Shown in pieces: positions 1-11,250 of a DNA stretch of 64,000 nt (position 1 is the stretch's first letter; every line of letters begins with the position of its first letter). Below the pieces are notes generated by a model, which was given only the letters and a program-made list of their open reading frames with translations, ran no database searches and was not told where the DNA came from. The DNA is from Apostichopus japonicus. Taxonomy: Eukaryota; Echinodermata; Holothuroidea; Aspidochirotida; Stichopodidae. A program made the translations under genes and the position numbers. The stretch covers positions 6,079,501 to 6,143,500 of the forward strand of contig NC_092563.1 of assembly GCF_037975245.1 (NCBI RefSeq). Direction: 5' to 3'.

Positions 1-200
1 ACGATTTAAAGAATAAAAAGTCAGTCACATCCTCTAAGAAGTGGTTTTGTAAGGAAATAATAGCTAGTTACTGACTAAAACTATATTATACCTGTATGTA
101 ATTACTATATATATATATATATTGAACATTTAATTTGTACTTATATCTATGTATGTATTCATACACATATATATATTTTGTTTTTTCTTTTCTTTCTTCA

Positions 201-248
201 GGGAGTCTTCCACACTGTTAAGCTTTTAAGCTTTATGGAAGACTTCCC
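201..248. repeat. Imperfect hairpin
   Basis: GGGAGTCTTCCA (201-212) pairs with TGGAAGACTTCCC (236-248) with one bulged base; an inner AAGCTTTTAAGCTT is itself palindromic. Function unknown. The rest of 1-750 shows nothing. Confidence 0.6.
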
Positions 249-759
249 TCCACTTTGTACTTTTGTGGCAAACAAATAAATAAATATATAGTTAGGCTTC
301 CAATGGTGTTTGTTAAGTTTCGTGTGCATTGTTCATCGTCATGAGCAAAGCAACGGTAGGCCTACAAAGCGTTCGCAAGTTTGGCTGGGAGCCTAGAACA
401 CTACTTTGACAAAACCGAAAATGGAATAAAGCGGAATAAAAAAGTGTGTTATGATGTTAGTGTAATGTAGAGGGGATTTCCCAATTAAATATCTTCATAT
501 AGGCTACTTTCCTTGTTCGCATACATTGTGTATAGCCTACAGTATACACTATACCGAGACTCTATTGTATATACATTTAGCGATTTTTCATGGAAAAGCT
601 AACGATGGTTTATTTGGATTTTCACACCTTTGAATTTATTCGATAAACAGTTTATTCCTCGATGACCTCAGACTTGAAGCTCAATCCCCTTTATTGTAAG
701 CAACAGTAGCCTATGCAAGCGAATACTTAGCAGTAAAATGGCTGCCACCATCTGCATGA

Positions 760-1560
760 CCGAACGAATCCATACCTGGGTGCTTGACGACTGACCGACC
801 ATCTGACCGACTGAATTATGGCATGATTTCATGGGCCCCGGCGAGCTTGAAGGAAAAACTGACTGACCAATTGACCGACTGGCCAAGGGGATGATTTCAT
901 GCAGGAAACCCGAACCGACTGGCCGTCGAATCGACTGAATAATTCCACAGATACTTGAAGAGATGACCGATTGACTGACTGACTTACGGACCGACCCACT
1001 AACGGGACGACCAATATAATCGATGGGGGCCGACAGAAATTAGGCTAAGAAGAATGACCGACCTGCTACATAACTGAATGATTTTATGGTAGCCGGCATG
1101 GAATGGCTGAACCAACTGACCAATGAACCGACCGGATGATTACATGTACACTTGAAGGGAAGACCCACTGACCCACTAACTGAATAAAAAATGACTGGAT
1201 GATTTCAATTGAGCCTAAAGTCGTATAAGATTAATTTGACTGGTCGACATGCTGATCGACTGAATGATCATATTGAAGTGGAATCGATTTGGAACATACT
1301 GCAGGAATAACTAACTGAACGCATGAGCACACGACCGAATGAACCACTGAGTAACTCAATGTATGTCTGCTTGATTGACTCTTACATCGACCTGACTAAT
1401 CGACTAACTGACTGATTGATTGATTGATTGATTGATTGACTGAGTGAGTGAGTGACTGAGTGACTGATTGGCTGGTTGACTGACTGACCAACCGACCGAC
1501 TAACCGAATGGCTGATTGACTGACTGTATAACTGACTGATTGTGGATGGTGATTGTATGT
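760..1560. repeat. Degenerate TGAC/TGAT tetranucleotide satellite
   Basis: Long runs of variants of ACTGACTGACCGACTGA and TTGATTGATTGA, densest at 1390-1540. Open frames here (Ser/Gln/Val-rich) are repeat-derived. Confidence 0.85.
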
Positions 1561-1571
1561 CCAGAGGTTCG

Positions 1572-1638
1572 AATATATATATATATATATATATAGGCCT
1601 ATATATATATATGTATATGTATATATATATAGGCCTAT

Positions 1639-1695
<57 letters not shown>

Positions 1696-1702
1696 TATAT
1701 GA
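1572..1702. repeat. (AT)n with TAGGCCTA interruptions
   Basis: AT dinucleotides interrupted twice by TAGGCCTA. The palindrome TAGGCCTA is common in the window outside this tract too. Confidence 0.9.
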
Positions 1703-3296
1703 TTGATATATATAGTGTCTGATTGTATGGTGACGGGGCGACCTGTGGTGGATCTTGTCTTTAGGTAATTATATTTTCCCGACTGGGCCCGTCCACGAGC
1801 TAATTCCCCACCCCACCCAACATCACTGTCGTTTCTCAATCGCTTCTTTACGTCCATATATTTAGCTATTTTTCAGCTCTGTGTTAAAAAGTTCATGTTA
1901 CAACTCCTCGTAGCAACAGGCTTCATTTATTACACATAAAAAAAAGCCGTTCCTGAAGGACCTCCTAATAGAGCTAGAAAAGGATAACATTGTATGGCAT
2001 GGTATGGTAGGCTAAACAGAGAGACCTAAGTTCGATATGATTGGACTCCTATAAAAAAAGGTCAACAAGTATCATTCGCAAGCTGATTTTCAGTTGACAC
2101 ATTGCTTCGCACTGTAGGTAAAAGGCCTTAAATGTACCTTGTTATCCACTGGTAGATCGCTCAGTGGTATCACATTTATTGACAATAAGTGAAACAAACA
2201 GAATCGAGTTAAGTACGTTCACTGACTAACCACATTCCATTTTACTATTTGACGTAATAACAATGTTATAGTGAAGTATATCACCGATCAGGAAATAAAC
2301 GTGGCCTTTTCATCAATAATCCTACATATAACCTGAACAGATCTTAAGAGTCGAAACATTTTATCTCCGGTCCTTTCCATAATCATCGTCGCCCGCCCTG
2401 GTATATAACCGGTGCTTATAACCGGTGATAATAATGGTATATTGTCACACACACACACATTATTGAGCCCCAAAACTACAAATGTAGGCTCTATTGTTTT
2501 AGACAGCATTGATACACTGGCTTTATGTAAATCATATTCGAATACAGGTAATAATGATCTTGTTGCAATGAACTAAAAAATATTCCAATTTCAAAAAAGG
2601 AACAAATGTCAGCACCGAAAAATAGGTTTGTATGATCTCAAATGAAAACTTAACCCACTATACAGAGCAGCACTGTGTGTGACCGAGCTTAAGAACTGAT
2701 GCATCATATCTATCAGGCCAAATTAAAGAAAAATCTGTTCTCAGTAGTGTGCATTAGCCTATATATACAAGGTCGAACTATGTACGATGAGTAGTCAAAT
2801 TTGCATTACCTTAAGGGGAGTTCTTTTATTTGATTTGATTTTATCCCATGAACAAACTCGGACAGCAAGACCCAAGTCGGCGTTGAAACCTATACGTAAA
2901 GGTATAGAGTGCATTTGAAATTAGTTCATTTGGAGTGACCTCGCAAGAGCTCACCTTATGATCAACCAACAAAGCAAAATTTTTTTTTTTTCCTTTTGTG
3001 GCTTTTAGTTATCTTGCACTACAAGTTTCACGCTCTGTTGAAATCGAGGGACTTTTAATCTTTGTACAAACAGATTCCGTCGATTGAAAACAGGCTGAGC
3101 CGCATTTGAAAGTCTCTCCGCCAAACTGCTAAACACGTGCTAAAGAAATGCTATAGAGTATGCACAGATCTTTGAGCATGACGTGGTGCATGAGCAAGTG
3201 TGTGAGAAACACATATATAGCTGCGACGTATTCAATCTAAATCAAATAAAACTGTTAGCAAAACTAACTATCCACTAGAGAGCCTGTGTAATAGAA

Positions 3297-3446
3297 TGTG
3301 TATAAGTAAGTTGGCCTGACGTTTCGATCCTAGCAGGATCTTCTTCAGAGGCTTCCTGAGGCTTCCTTCAGAGGCTTCCTGCCTCTTCAGAGGCAGGAAG
3401 AAGATCCTGCTAGGATCGAAACGTCAGGCCAACTTACTTATACACA
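3297..3446. repeat. Perfect 50-bp palindrome arms with 50-base spacer (foldback element)
   Basis: Bases 3297-3346 are the exact reverse complement of 3397-3446. Each arm carries GATCCTGCTAGGATCGAAAC followed by GTCAGGCCAACTTACTTATA. The spacer holds further short inverted copies of CTTCAGAGGC. Perfect identity over 50 bases implies recent formation or gene conversion. Confidence 0.93.
3313..3358 (-). ncRNA. Hammerhead-ribozyme-like motif (left palindrome arm)
   Basis: Read on the minus strand: GCCT, CTGAAGA, a small hairpin (GATCC, loop TGCTA, GGATC), GAAACGTC, then AGGC. This fits the hammerhead core CUGANGA / stem II / GAAA. ACGU can pair with itself as a dimeric stem III, GUC is a normal cleavage triplet, and GCCT pairs with AGGC as stem I. 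One extra A before stem II departs from the canonical core. Such motifs are known at Penelope-like retroelements. Activity is not shown. Confidence 0.4.
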
Positions 3447-3502
3447 CGTTTTCAATCTATGATAATAGATATAATAATTGTCATTTAACCTCTGAACAAG
3501 TT

Positions 3503-3545
3503 CCTGCTAGGCGGATCGAGACGTCAGGCCAACTTACTATTTACA
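3503..3545 (+). repeat. Degenerate third copy of the hammerhead-like tail
   Basis: CCTGCTAGGCGGATCGAGACGTC followed by AGGCCAACTTACTATT repeats the palindrome arm with substitutions; the 5' CTGAAGA part is missing. Confidence 0.75.
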
Positions 3546-4684
3546 CATTATTATAATAATAATAGCGGTATCTAGCGCACCAAAGTCACTCTTTAGCTGT
3601 CAGTGCTGTCAAAACAATTAAACCTGTGGAGAAAAACCAAAGAAAAAAAAAAACCTGCAGGGTAATGGATAAAATGGGGACAACTAGGCTTCCAAAGTTT
3701 GTAATATGTGTCTTTAAGAATATATATGTGTGAGACACTATTGGATGTTTAAGCATTACAGACTCAAACATAGAACGAGGAAGTGTTAAAACTGTTGAAA
3801 TAATACACTAAGTTCATAGGAAGTTTATAATGACAGGGGCAATGCTTGAATGAAAAGGTTATCCAATTGGGCTGATTAAGGTAAAGTACCGAGAAATAAC
3901 CATGACTTTTGGTTGATCTCTTATAGAAAGAAGACAAGGAGACCATTTTAGTCACAGTGCAATAACCATGGCTCCACTAAACCATGGAAAGGAGAACTTA
4001 GTGGTAGAATTCAAGTTGTAAAAATGTTAATGAGTGGGAACGTAATCTAAGCATATACCTCTGCCAGTGTGAAATTTTCATTCAGCTCCTATACCTATAC
4101 GGTTTTTGGTTTGTCTGTTGTTTCTTTCTTTTTTTTTGGTCTTTGTAGGTATAGGCCTATATAGCTATGACATGAAGCGAATTGAACCATCTTTTGAGCT
4201 TATGGAATTTCAGTGAAAATTACCTTGCCCAGATTTTGTAGTCATGAACTGATGCAAACACAATGAGAGTGAGAGAGAGAGGGAGAGAGGGGGGGGGGTG
4301 GGGTGGGGGAGAAATAATCAGAATAACGCGCAGATTTAGATATTTAAACAAAATGCTTACAATGGTAAATTTGAACAATTTGTAAAGCTTGGCGACCATT
4401 TTGGCATACGTAACGATTTTTGTATGAGAATATAACACAGGCATTTGTACAAAATGATTAATATGCTGCACAAATACATATTCACAAATGGATAAAATGG
4501 CAGTAGTTATCTTCAATACCTGTATTTCTATTAGATAGTCACTACAGATGTTCAACGACCCGTATCGTATATATTCTATTGGCACCGATTTTTCGGGTCT
4601 ATTATATATATATCTACTGATTGTGTGGATAGCCGCAACACGTAGGCTGACGAATTGTTTATTCACTCATTTCTCATCTCAAAG

Positions 4685-4778
4685 AAAACGGACCCCGCGG
4701 CGGACAAAGAAACATGGCTTGAACCCTCCATCGAAACAAAAGACGAACCCATTCCAAATTCAACTCGGTGGCAAATAA
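4685..4778 (+). CDS. Candidate terminal coding exon, basic C-terminus
   Basis: A pyrimidine-rich acceptor (CATTTCTCATCTCAAAG) precedes a frame of 30 codons plus TAA. The peptide starts KRTPRRTKKHG and ends FQIQLGGK, so it is strongly basic and nuclear-localisation-like. The exon would start in phase 2. An AATAAA lies near 4964, about 190 bases downstream. Local GC content is above that of the surroundings. No family was recognised and no upstream exon was found. Confidence 0.25.
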
Positions 4779-5232
4779 GTCCTTTGGATTCCAAGGTTTG
4801 CTGAGCAAATACCGCACAGGAAAAGATTTGCAAAGTTACTCTTGGTATTAATTCTAAAACAAAGGTAATAATATCGTGCCAAAATGTTTATTGAAATAAT
4901 GGAGAGGGGATGGGGTGGGGGGTGGGAAGGAAAAGAAACTAATAGAATAGAGATGAATGGTAAAATAAAGGCAGAACAAGAGGTTTGTGGTTTTCCGAAA
5001 GAAAGAATTGAAAATTTGTAAGAGGTCATATTGAAATGAGAATGGTAGGCTGTTTGACTATAGACTTATCTAAATAGTCATGAAGTCAACAGAACACGAT
5101 TACTCTCTATACGGTTTATGTACAGTTGAGATTAGGAAAGCGGTATACTCTTAGTAGAGTAGCCTATATTATCCCGGGATGGGGTAGGAGAAGGGTGGAG
5201 AGGAAAGAATTGTGTGATGCGTTGTCAGGATA

Positions 5233-5599
5233 CAAGGGCGTAGGAACCGGGGGGCTGGGGGCGCCAGCCCCCCAGTGAAAAACGTGGAGGGGCGGAAGAA
5301 TCATTCCGCCCCCCGCTTCGCAAGTCAGAAAACCCCTTTTTCATTTCCAAATGAGAAAAAAAAACTCATTTGAAGCACCAAATTGCATCTAAGGCCAGGT
5401 GAAAATACAAAATTAAGTTTACAAAATGGAGTGGGTGTTGCAGTGTTCTATATTGCACCAAATTGCACATGAGGCCATCTGGAAATGGAAAAAAATTCCA
5501 AAGGGGGAGGGGGACACCCCTCCCCTTAGACCCCTCCCCCAGGCCGGTCATCAGTCTTCAGCCCCCCCCCCCACTCAAAAGTACCTTCCTACGCCACTG
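5233..5599. mobile_element. hAT-type MITE, 367 bp, with 8-bp target duplication
   Basis: Terminal inverted repeats CAAGGGCGTAGGAA (left) and TTCCTACGCCACTG (right) are flanked by perfect 8-bp direct repeats TCAGGATA (5225-5232 and 5600-5607). Subterminal G- and C-rich blocks form further inverted repeats. No transposase is encoded, so it depends on an autonomous hAT partner. Exact duplications suggest a fairly recent insertion. Confidence 0.88.
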
Positions 5600-6369
5600 T
5601 CAGGATATGTACAACAAAGACAGAGCAGGAAAAAAATGGTTAAACAATTGCTATTTTATTGTAAAGAGCGTGTCTGTGCAGATACCATAAATATGTAAAA
5701 CGCTCATCCTTTTTTTTTCGGAAAGAATATGAACGGCAATAATCTTCTCCGAAATCACTGGAAATCAGTTTACCAATGATTATCGAAAAACTTGAAACGT
5801 TAACTGTTTGTTTTTACGTATAGAGTGCGTCTACAGTTGCATTTAGTTTTATGAACACATTACGATGGGAATTGTAAAACCGTACTCGTTAGGCCAGTAA
5901 GTAGTCTAATGGCATACCGGACCAGATGAGCCCGGGCCCGGGCCCTGGGCTCCCGATCTTGATCTATATTTGGGGCTTTAATACAAGAAGGTTAAAACAA
6001 TGGAAACTTTAACGAACGATTTTCAAGTTACGTATACCGGTATATATATATATATATATACCAACGCATATACACTGCCGTGCTCTCGCACATTAATTGC
6101 ATGAGCTCCTGGATTAAACTGTAAACGCGACGCATGCATACATACATGCCTTGGTCGGGCATGTATGTAGGATTAGATCCCAGAATTGAGATCTGACTCA
6201 TGGCCTCCAAAAGGTGGCAATAATGCGGTCCTGGTTTTCACAAGTCTCTCTTCTCCAACTTACTATCTTGTTCGCATTGTTTGTGTGTCATTGCAACGTG
6301 CATGAAAGAGATGTAAATCTCCTCCTAGGTATATCAAAAGAGGGACTTTTTCTTCATTTCACCTTGTAG

Positions 6370-6522
6370 TTTCAAGGAGACCCAATGTGGCATGCACCCA
6401 AGGGAAGGTCGAGAGATGAAGTTAAACCTATTGAAGAATGGTTTCCGCGAAGGGTCAACAAGGATAAAGAGCCTCACAGACAAAAACGAGACCAGATTTT
6501 TGGAATTTTCCATCATAGCTAA
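6370..6522 (+). CDS. Candidate terminal coding exon, 50 codons
   Basis: A strong acceptor (TTTTTCTTCATTTCACCTTGTAG) is followed in phase 0 by 50 open codons and TAA. The frame reads FQGDPMWHAPKGRSRDE, then a segment containing IEEWFPRRV, and ends near QIFGIFHHS. Charged residues are well mixed, as in real proteins. Other plus-strand frames are also partly open here. The family was not recognised, and no upstream partner exon could be assigned. Confidence 0.3.
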   Translation, partial: FQGDPMWHAPKGRSRDEVKPIEEWFPRRVNKDKEPHRQKRDQIFGIFHHS

Positions 6523-7529
6523 TTCAAACAGTCTCCGTGATTTTGATATCACAGCGTATTTTGAAGGTTTTAAGTTTAACCGCAGATTGGTAGATTACCG
6601 GTGCCAGTGTTACCTATATTAACGTATATATGTATAGGTAAACGTAAGCATAACATAACAAGTCCCCACCGCCCCCAATCCACTCCCAAATGTCAAAGGT
6701 CCATTAATAATAAAACACGAAATATAAACAATTAGAAGGCCTGGCGGCGTTTTACTGCGTTTTGTCTAATAAAAATCTTTTGTTAAATATACCATTTCAA
6801 TACAATTGAAAGATATAAGATTTGTGGAAAACTAATGAAGGGCGTCAAAATCTGTGCTAGTTTGTAATGAACCGTGAAAACCAATCTTAAAGCCGGCATG
6901 TGTCAACAGCCGCATTTCGTACAGAGATTACTGTGTGAAAGAGTAGGTATAGACCTAGATCAATGACCCTAGTAAAAAACAAAGATACATACCATAATGA
7001 TACATAGGGCGTTCAATGAAACGTATTCTCCGAGGAGATAGTAAACTTTCTGTTAACGTGTGTGAGTAAATATGGGCGGAACCACATTAGAGTAGTGTGA
7101 TTATAATCCAGTCAATCGATATGCAAATAGGCTTGTGTGCTTATTTGGATTTCGAATCGTCAGTGTAACACATGTTAGGAATAAATTATAACAAACATCA
7201 GTTTTAATTGGTAAACGGTTACTGACCATCACCAGTTTTTACTAATTAATTAAGTCGCGAGGATCGGGTGATGCAGTCAATGGTAAATAACATAGAAGGA
7301 ATCGCCACATAATATACATATATTGAAAATGAAACGCTCATCATGACAAGAGTTGAGGGCAGTAGGCTATAACATGCATGTTAATGTGGACTTTGCGGAC
7401 GAATCTGACGTTATACCATCATATTTGTCCGAAAGTGTATAGGGACAAGGAAAATTGCATAATGCATGAACTGAATATTCACTAATGATATGTGGATATG
7501 TCACTTCGTATACTCTAACTCTCACTAAA

Positions 7530-7605
7530 TAGGGGCAGATCTAGGATTTTAAGCGGGAAGGGGTGTCGCCATGGGGTCTGTGCAGGGGGGGGGTGAGGTG
7601 TTATT
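7530..7605. mobile_element. Short MITE-like fragment with G-run
   Basis: GGCAGATCTAGGATTTTAAG followed by GGAAGGGGTG and a G-run recalls the left blocks at 11868 and 62106. No inverted end or target duplication is visible. Confidence 0.25.
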
Positions 7606-7879
7606 GTCCTCTATAATCGCTCAACACGACTTATATAGCTATACAACCAATAGGCAATCTAAAGTCGAGCAATACAGTCATGGGAGCATAAAGATTAAGA
7701 CGTGAAATGGTGCATTATGAAACATATACTTAGACTATAAATTGGGTACGTAATTTGTCTATAGGTAATATTGTGCTAATAACCACTTTTTTTTGTGAAT
7801 TTGATTTAAAACGAAACGGGATGGGGGAGGGATGGGGATGGAGGGGGAGTGTCGCTCCTGCTTATTTATGGGATATTCA

Positions 7880-8293
7880 CTACATCTATAGATGCCATTC
7901 AATCGAACTGGGATATCTATTTGGGTAACAACCATTTGGGTGCTGCTAACTCTGATGAGAGAGTTTTTAGCCGTTTTACTACTACAGAAGATGTATGTGT
8001 CCCACAAATTAGATATAATGGATTGTTTACAAATCGTCAACCCCGGTAAGCCTTCTTTTCGCTTACCTTCGTCGAACCTGGTGCGATCTTGTGTGACTAA
8101 AGACCCTCTCTATCCTGTTGCCGCCGGCACATGGTACTTGAGAATTGTTGCAAATTCAAAGCAAAGTCATACTTTGCAGACTTATAATAAGCATGGCAGT
8201 GCGCATGTCTCTATAATTATCTTAAAGGATAAAGAAACTCGAAAATCTTTGATGTATAAACTGCTACGACGAAGGCATGAAAGAGAAGAGTAA
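7880..8293 (+). CDS. Coding-like region with two competing readings
   Basis: Two plus-strand frames look protein-like. One is an uninterrupted 133-codon frame from ATG at 7892 to TAA at 8293, with a hydrophobic N-terminal part and a later segment containing PVAAGTWYLRIVANSK. The other covers about 7887-8045, follows an acceptor-like CATCTATAG and ends at a donor-like CCG|GTAAGC; it contains SNWDIYLGNNHLGAANSDE and RFTTTEDVCVPQI. The second has the more balanced composition. They could be one gene with a short intron, or a frameshifted remnant. A 42-bp tandem duplication overlaps the 3' end. No family was recognised. Confidence 0.28.
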
Positions 8294-8364
8294 AGGGAGG
8301 TGGGAGGGGGCGTAGCAGACCCAAGAGAAGAGTAAAGGGAGGTGGGAGGGGGCGTAGCAGACCC
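8281..8364 (+). repeat. Exact 42-bp tandem duplication
   Basis: Units 8281-8322 and 8323-8364 are identical (starting AAGAGAAGAGTAAAGGGAGG). The stop codon of the 133-codon frame at 7892 lies in the first unit. Confidence 0.93.
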
Positions 8365-8775
8365 ATTTTGGTCTTTGAAAACTATTTTGGTGCACAAGGG
8401 AAATGACCTATTAATTGTCGGCGCTCCCTATGGCATTGGCAGTTTGGAGGTATCAAATTTATTGTTGGAATAGCCCTTTAAATTGATCACGATATAGTTA
8501 CACAAAATAGATAATTCGTATAGTAAAAGGAAATTAGTTGAATAAAGATTGACCTGTTCCTTCAATAATTACCACTTTCGAAGAACAATTTCCGCATGAA
8601 TTACTTGCCAAAGTGTGACCTCTCAGGTCCTTCATCTCTATAAGCAGGTTATTCAACAACAATGGTAAATTTAATGGAAAAGGCATAAGCCTGTTTAGGA
8701 GGAAATCGAAGGACAAAGATCGTTGATCACGCAGACAATTTTCAGGTGACATTTTTTTTCAACTTACATAAGAAT

Positions 8776-8818
8776 CAGGGAGCTGCTACTCTAACTAAGT
8801 TGGAGTAGCAACTCCCTG
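8776..8818. repeat. Hairpin with 16-bp stem
   Basis: CAGGGAGCTGCTACTC (8776-8791) and GAGTAGCAACTCCCTG (8803-8818) pair with a single mismatch around an 11-base loop. It may be the tip of a small foldback element. Confidence 0.75.
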
Positions 8819-9607
8819 TAAGAATTAAACAAAAATGTTCCATGATGATAAAGGGAGAAACCAGCCTGGGGTGGGTCCATTATTCTCAAAATGAGTGGGT
8901 GTTGCCTTGTGGCCGTTGAGCCGCCTCGCGTGTAAGGGGTATGAGGTCCGTAGTGTAGGTAGAAGAAAGGGTGCATGTGGGGGGTATTGGGTCCTTCCCC
9001 TAAGAAAAAGACAAAGATAAAAAGACATGAAAAGTGTGCATTCTGGGGCATATTTACGCGATAAATTTGGTCTACATTAGGTATATACACACTTGGTTGT
9101 GCTATAACTACTATGTTTAGTACTTAGATTAAGGGGAGGGAGGGGGTGCCGATGGGAGGGGGGTTCAGATTTCATTATACTTCACAATGCTTCAAACAGG
9201 AACAAATAACAAGAAGCGAACAAAAGAAGTCGCGGATGGGCGATAGGAGAGGATGGAGGGAGAGGATGTAGCTTACGAAACGAGTGGAATGTTGAAATAA
9301 CTGCATGGGCCTTGAGCTCAGCGAAGGGGGCTGGGTAAAGGGGGGGGGGTGAGAGTTACATAATGATTTCATATGTTATCTTTCGGCTAACGATAAAGTA
9401 AGAGAAAACTATAACTTGGGATAATTAAAATGCACAGGCATAAATGCTGATCATAAATATAACTACGGAGCCCACTGTTATACGTCTGTCAGCTTCGGGA
9501 GATAAACTTAAACTCCCCGATACGTCTTTAGGATACACTTAAACCCCCGATTCTAAAATAACAAATTACGACGCAATGCAAAGGGCACACGCTCTGCCCT
9601 TGAACCT

Positions 9608-9841
9608 GATTGGTCCAAACTTATAGCTAACCCCTCACCCAACTCTTGATTGGATGAGTGCTAACCTGATATGCAGATGAGCACATGCAAATTGGCACTC
9701 AACCAATTTGAAAGAGTTTAGCTGTCTTCCAACCCCACAAAGCGAATCATTTAAAACAAAACATCTGTCTAATAACGCGTGATTCATAGCCCGCCACACC
9801 ACAGGGCAAACCACCAAAACGCAGAGCCATGTGTGACGTCA
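9608..9841. promoter_or_regulatory. Cluster of CCAAT boxes, octamer and CRE
   Basis: ATTGG/CCAAT at 9609, 9649, 9691 and 9703, octamer ATGCAAAT at 9685-9692 overlapping one CCAAT, and a perfect CRE TGACGTCA at 9834-9841. Such clusters mark animal promoters, for example of histone genes. No first exon was recognised on either side, so this is motif evidence only. Confidence 0.3.
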
Positions 9842-10075
9842 TAATAACAATAAGAAGACAATATGTTAAGAAAAACTAGAATACGCTTCACACTAAGAAT
9901 AACATAGTTGTTTATATTCACTATGTATCATGTACCATGTGTAAAGGCTAGCATAACAAACTGTTTAGTATACACTTTGTACCTTGTGAAAGCTATAGTA
10001 TAAAGCTAGCATAGCATACTTGAAAGAACTTACTATGTATCATTCACCCATACCTTAGCATAAGATACTCTTTAA

Positions 10076-10086
10076 TTAGGGTTAGG

Positions 10087-10148
<62 letters not shown>

Positions 10149-10200
10149 TAGGGTGAGGGTGAGGGTGAGGGTTAGGGTGAGGGTGAGGGTGAGGGTTAGG

Positions 10201-10250
<50 letters not shown>

Positions 10251-10350
10251 TAGGGTTAGGGTTAGGGTTAGGGTTAGGGTTAGGGTTAGGGTTAGGGTTA
10301 GGGTTAGGGTTAGGGTTAGGGTTAGGGTTAGGGTTAGGGTTAGGGTTAGG
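10076..10350 (+). repeat. Interstitial telomere-type array (TTAGGG and TGAGGG)
   Basis: About 45 hexamers. From 10076 to 10250 most units are TGAGGG with a few TTAGGG; from 10250 to 10350 all are TTAGGG. The boundary is sharp and both flanks are unique sequence, so this is an internal array. The Val-Arg and Pro-Asn/His frames across it are repeat translations, not genes. Confidence 0.95.
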
Positions 10351-10370
10351 ACCAGGGCCTACTTGGAATG

Positions 10371-10495
10371 CCCAGTCGGGACGTGACAAAATTTCTAAGT
10401 AGGGAAAGCCCTATCGGGACGTGAGAATGCCCTTTTGGGACGTGAGAATGCCCAATCGGTACGTGAAAGAAGACTATCGGGACGTGACAAAATAT
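10371..10495 (+). repeat. Minisatellite next to the telomeric array
   Basis: Five imperfect units centred on TCGGGACGTGA, often followed by GAATGCCC, spaced roughly 20-35 bases apart. Confidence 0.8.
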
Positions 10496-11015
10496 TATAA
10501 AAAATACTTCCCCGGGGGTGCTGGTGTCGAAATTAATATTTTTAGATACCCCTGCACCCCCGTAATGGCAACAGAAACTTCTTTCTTTCCTTCTTGTTTC
10601 CATGTTTGAGTTTCAAAGAAACTTGTGATGAAATTACAGTATGTAGAAGAAATTGTTGAAGAATTCTTACAGAATATTCTGATTTTGATTCTGGTAACAT
10701 TTTTGCAAGTTGTCACTGGCATATAGCAAGTAACTGTTAAAGTACGGTTGCTACAGAGATGGTGCTAAAATACCACTCAAAGGTAACCATTAACTAGGGA
10801 TGAATTTAATAACGATTTGCTCAATTGTGATCAAGTTTTGCGACTCTGATGCTTTGTTACATTAGTATTAATCACAGTAAAATGTGATGCCAATAATAGA
10901 AACTTAAGTTTTGTTACTTAGAGTGACAGGTTCTAGCTGTATTGATGTAGTGTAACTGATACATTACAAGGTAAAGCCATGTTCAAATGTTGAGAAAGGT
11001 GTTAGTCAAGTTTCT

Positions 11016-11104
11016 GCCTCCCTCGTACCTTCTCTCCCCCTACAAAAACCCCATCCTGGCCCTCCCATCCCCCTTCTCTTCCCCTCCCCGTTCCTCCCCT
11101 ACAG
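11016..11104 (+). repeat. Long pyrimidine tract
   Basis: About 80 bases of C/T-rich sequence ending CCCCTACAG|GTTATAA. It could serve as a very strong acceptor, but no convincing exon follows. Confidence 0.6.
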
Positions 11105-11200
11105 GTTATAACACCGTCCAATTTAACAAAAATTTGAGAAAGTGGTACACTTTTATAAATATACCTGGATATAATAATGTGTAGGATTCAATATTTAATG

Positions 11201-11250
11201 CAGGGGCTCCCTAACTGGGGTGCATTAACCCCCAAGGGGTGCGTGAGTCC
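11201..11250. mobile_element. hAT-like terminal fragment
   Basis: The string CAGGGGCTCCCTAACTGGGG followed by GCATTAACCCCCAAGGGG looks like the start of a Charlie/Tip100-type hAT element (CAGGGGTCCCCAAACTGGGG-like ends). No matching opposite end or duplication was found, so the boundary is unknown. Confidence 0.35.

Noticed and set aside
1396-1857. 153-codon minus frame
   Set aside because: Made of the TGAC satellite and (AT)n translated as Ile-Tyr repeats.
10072-10389. About 100-codon frames on both strands with Pro-Asn/Pro-His or Val-Arg repeats
   Set aside because: Pure translations of the telomeric hexamer array; no independent coding evidence.
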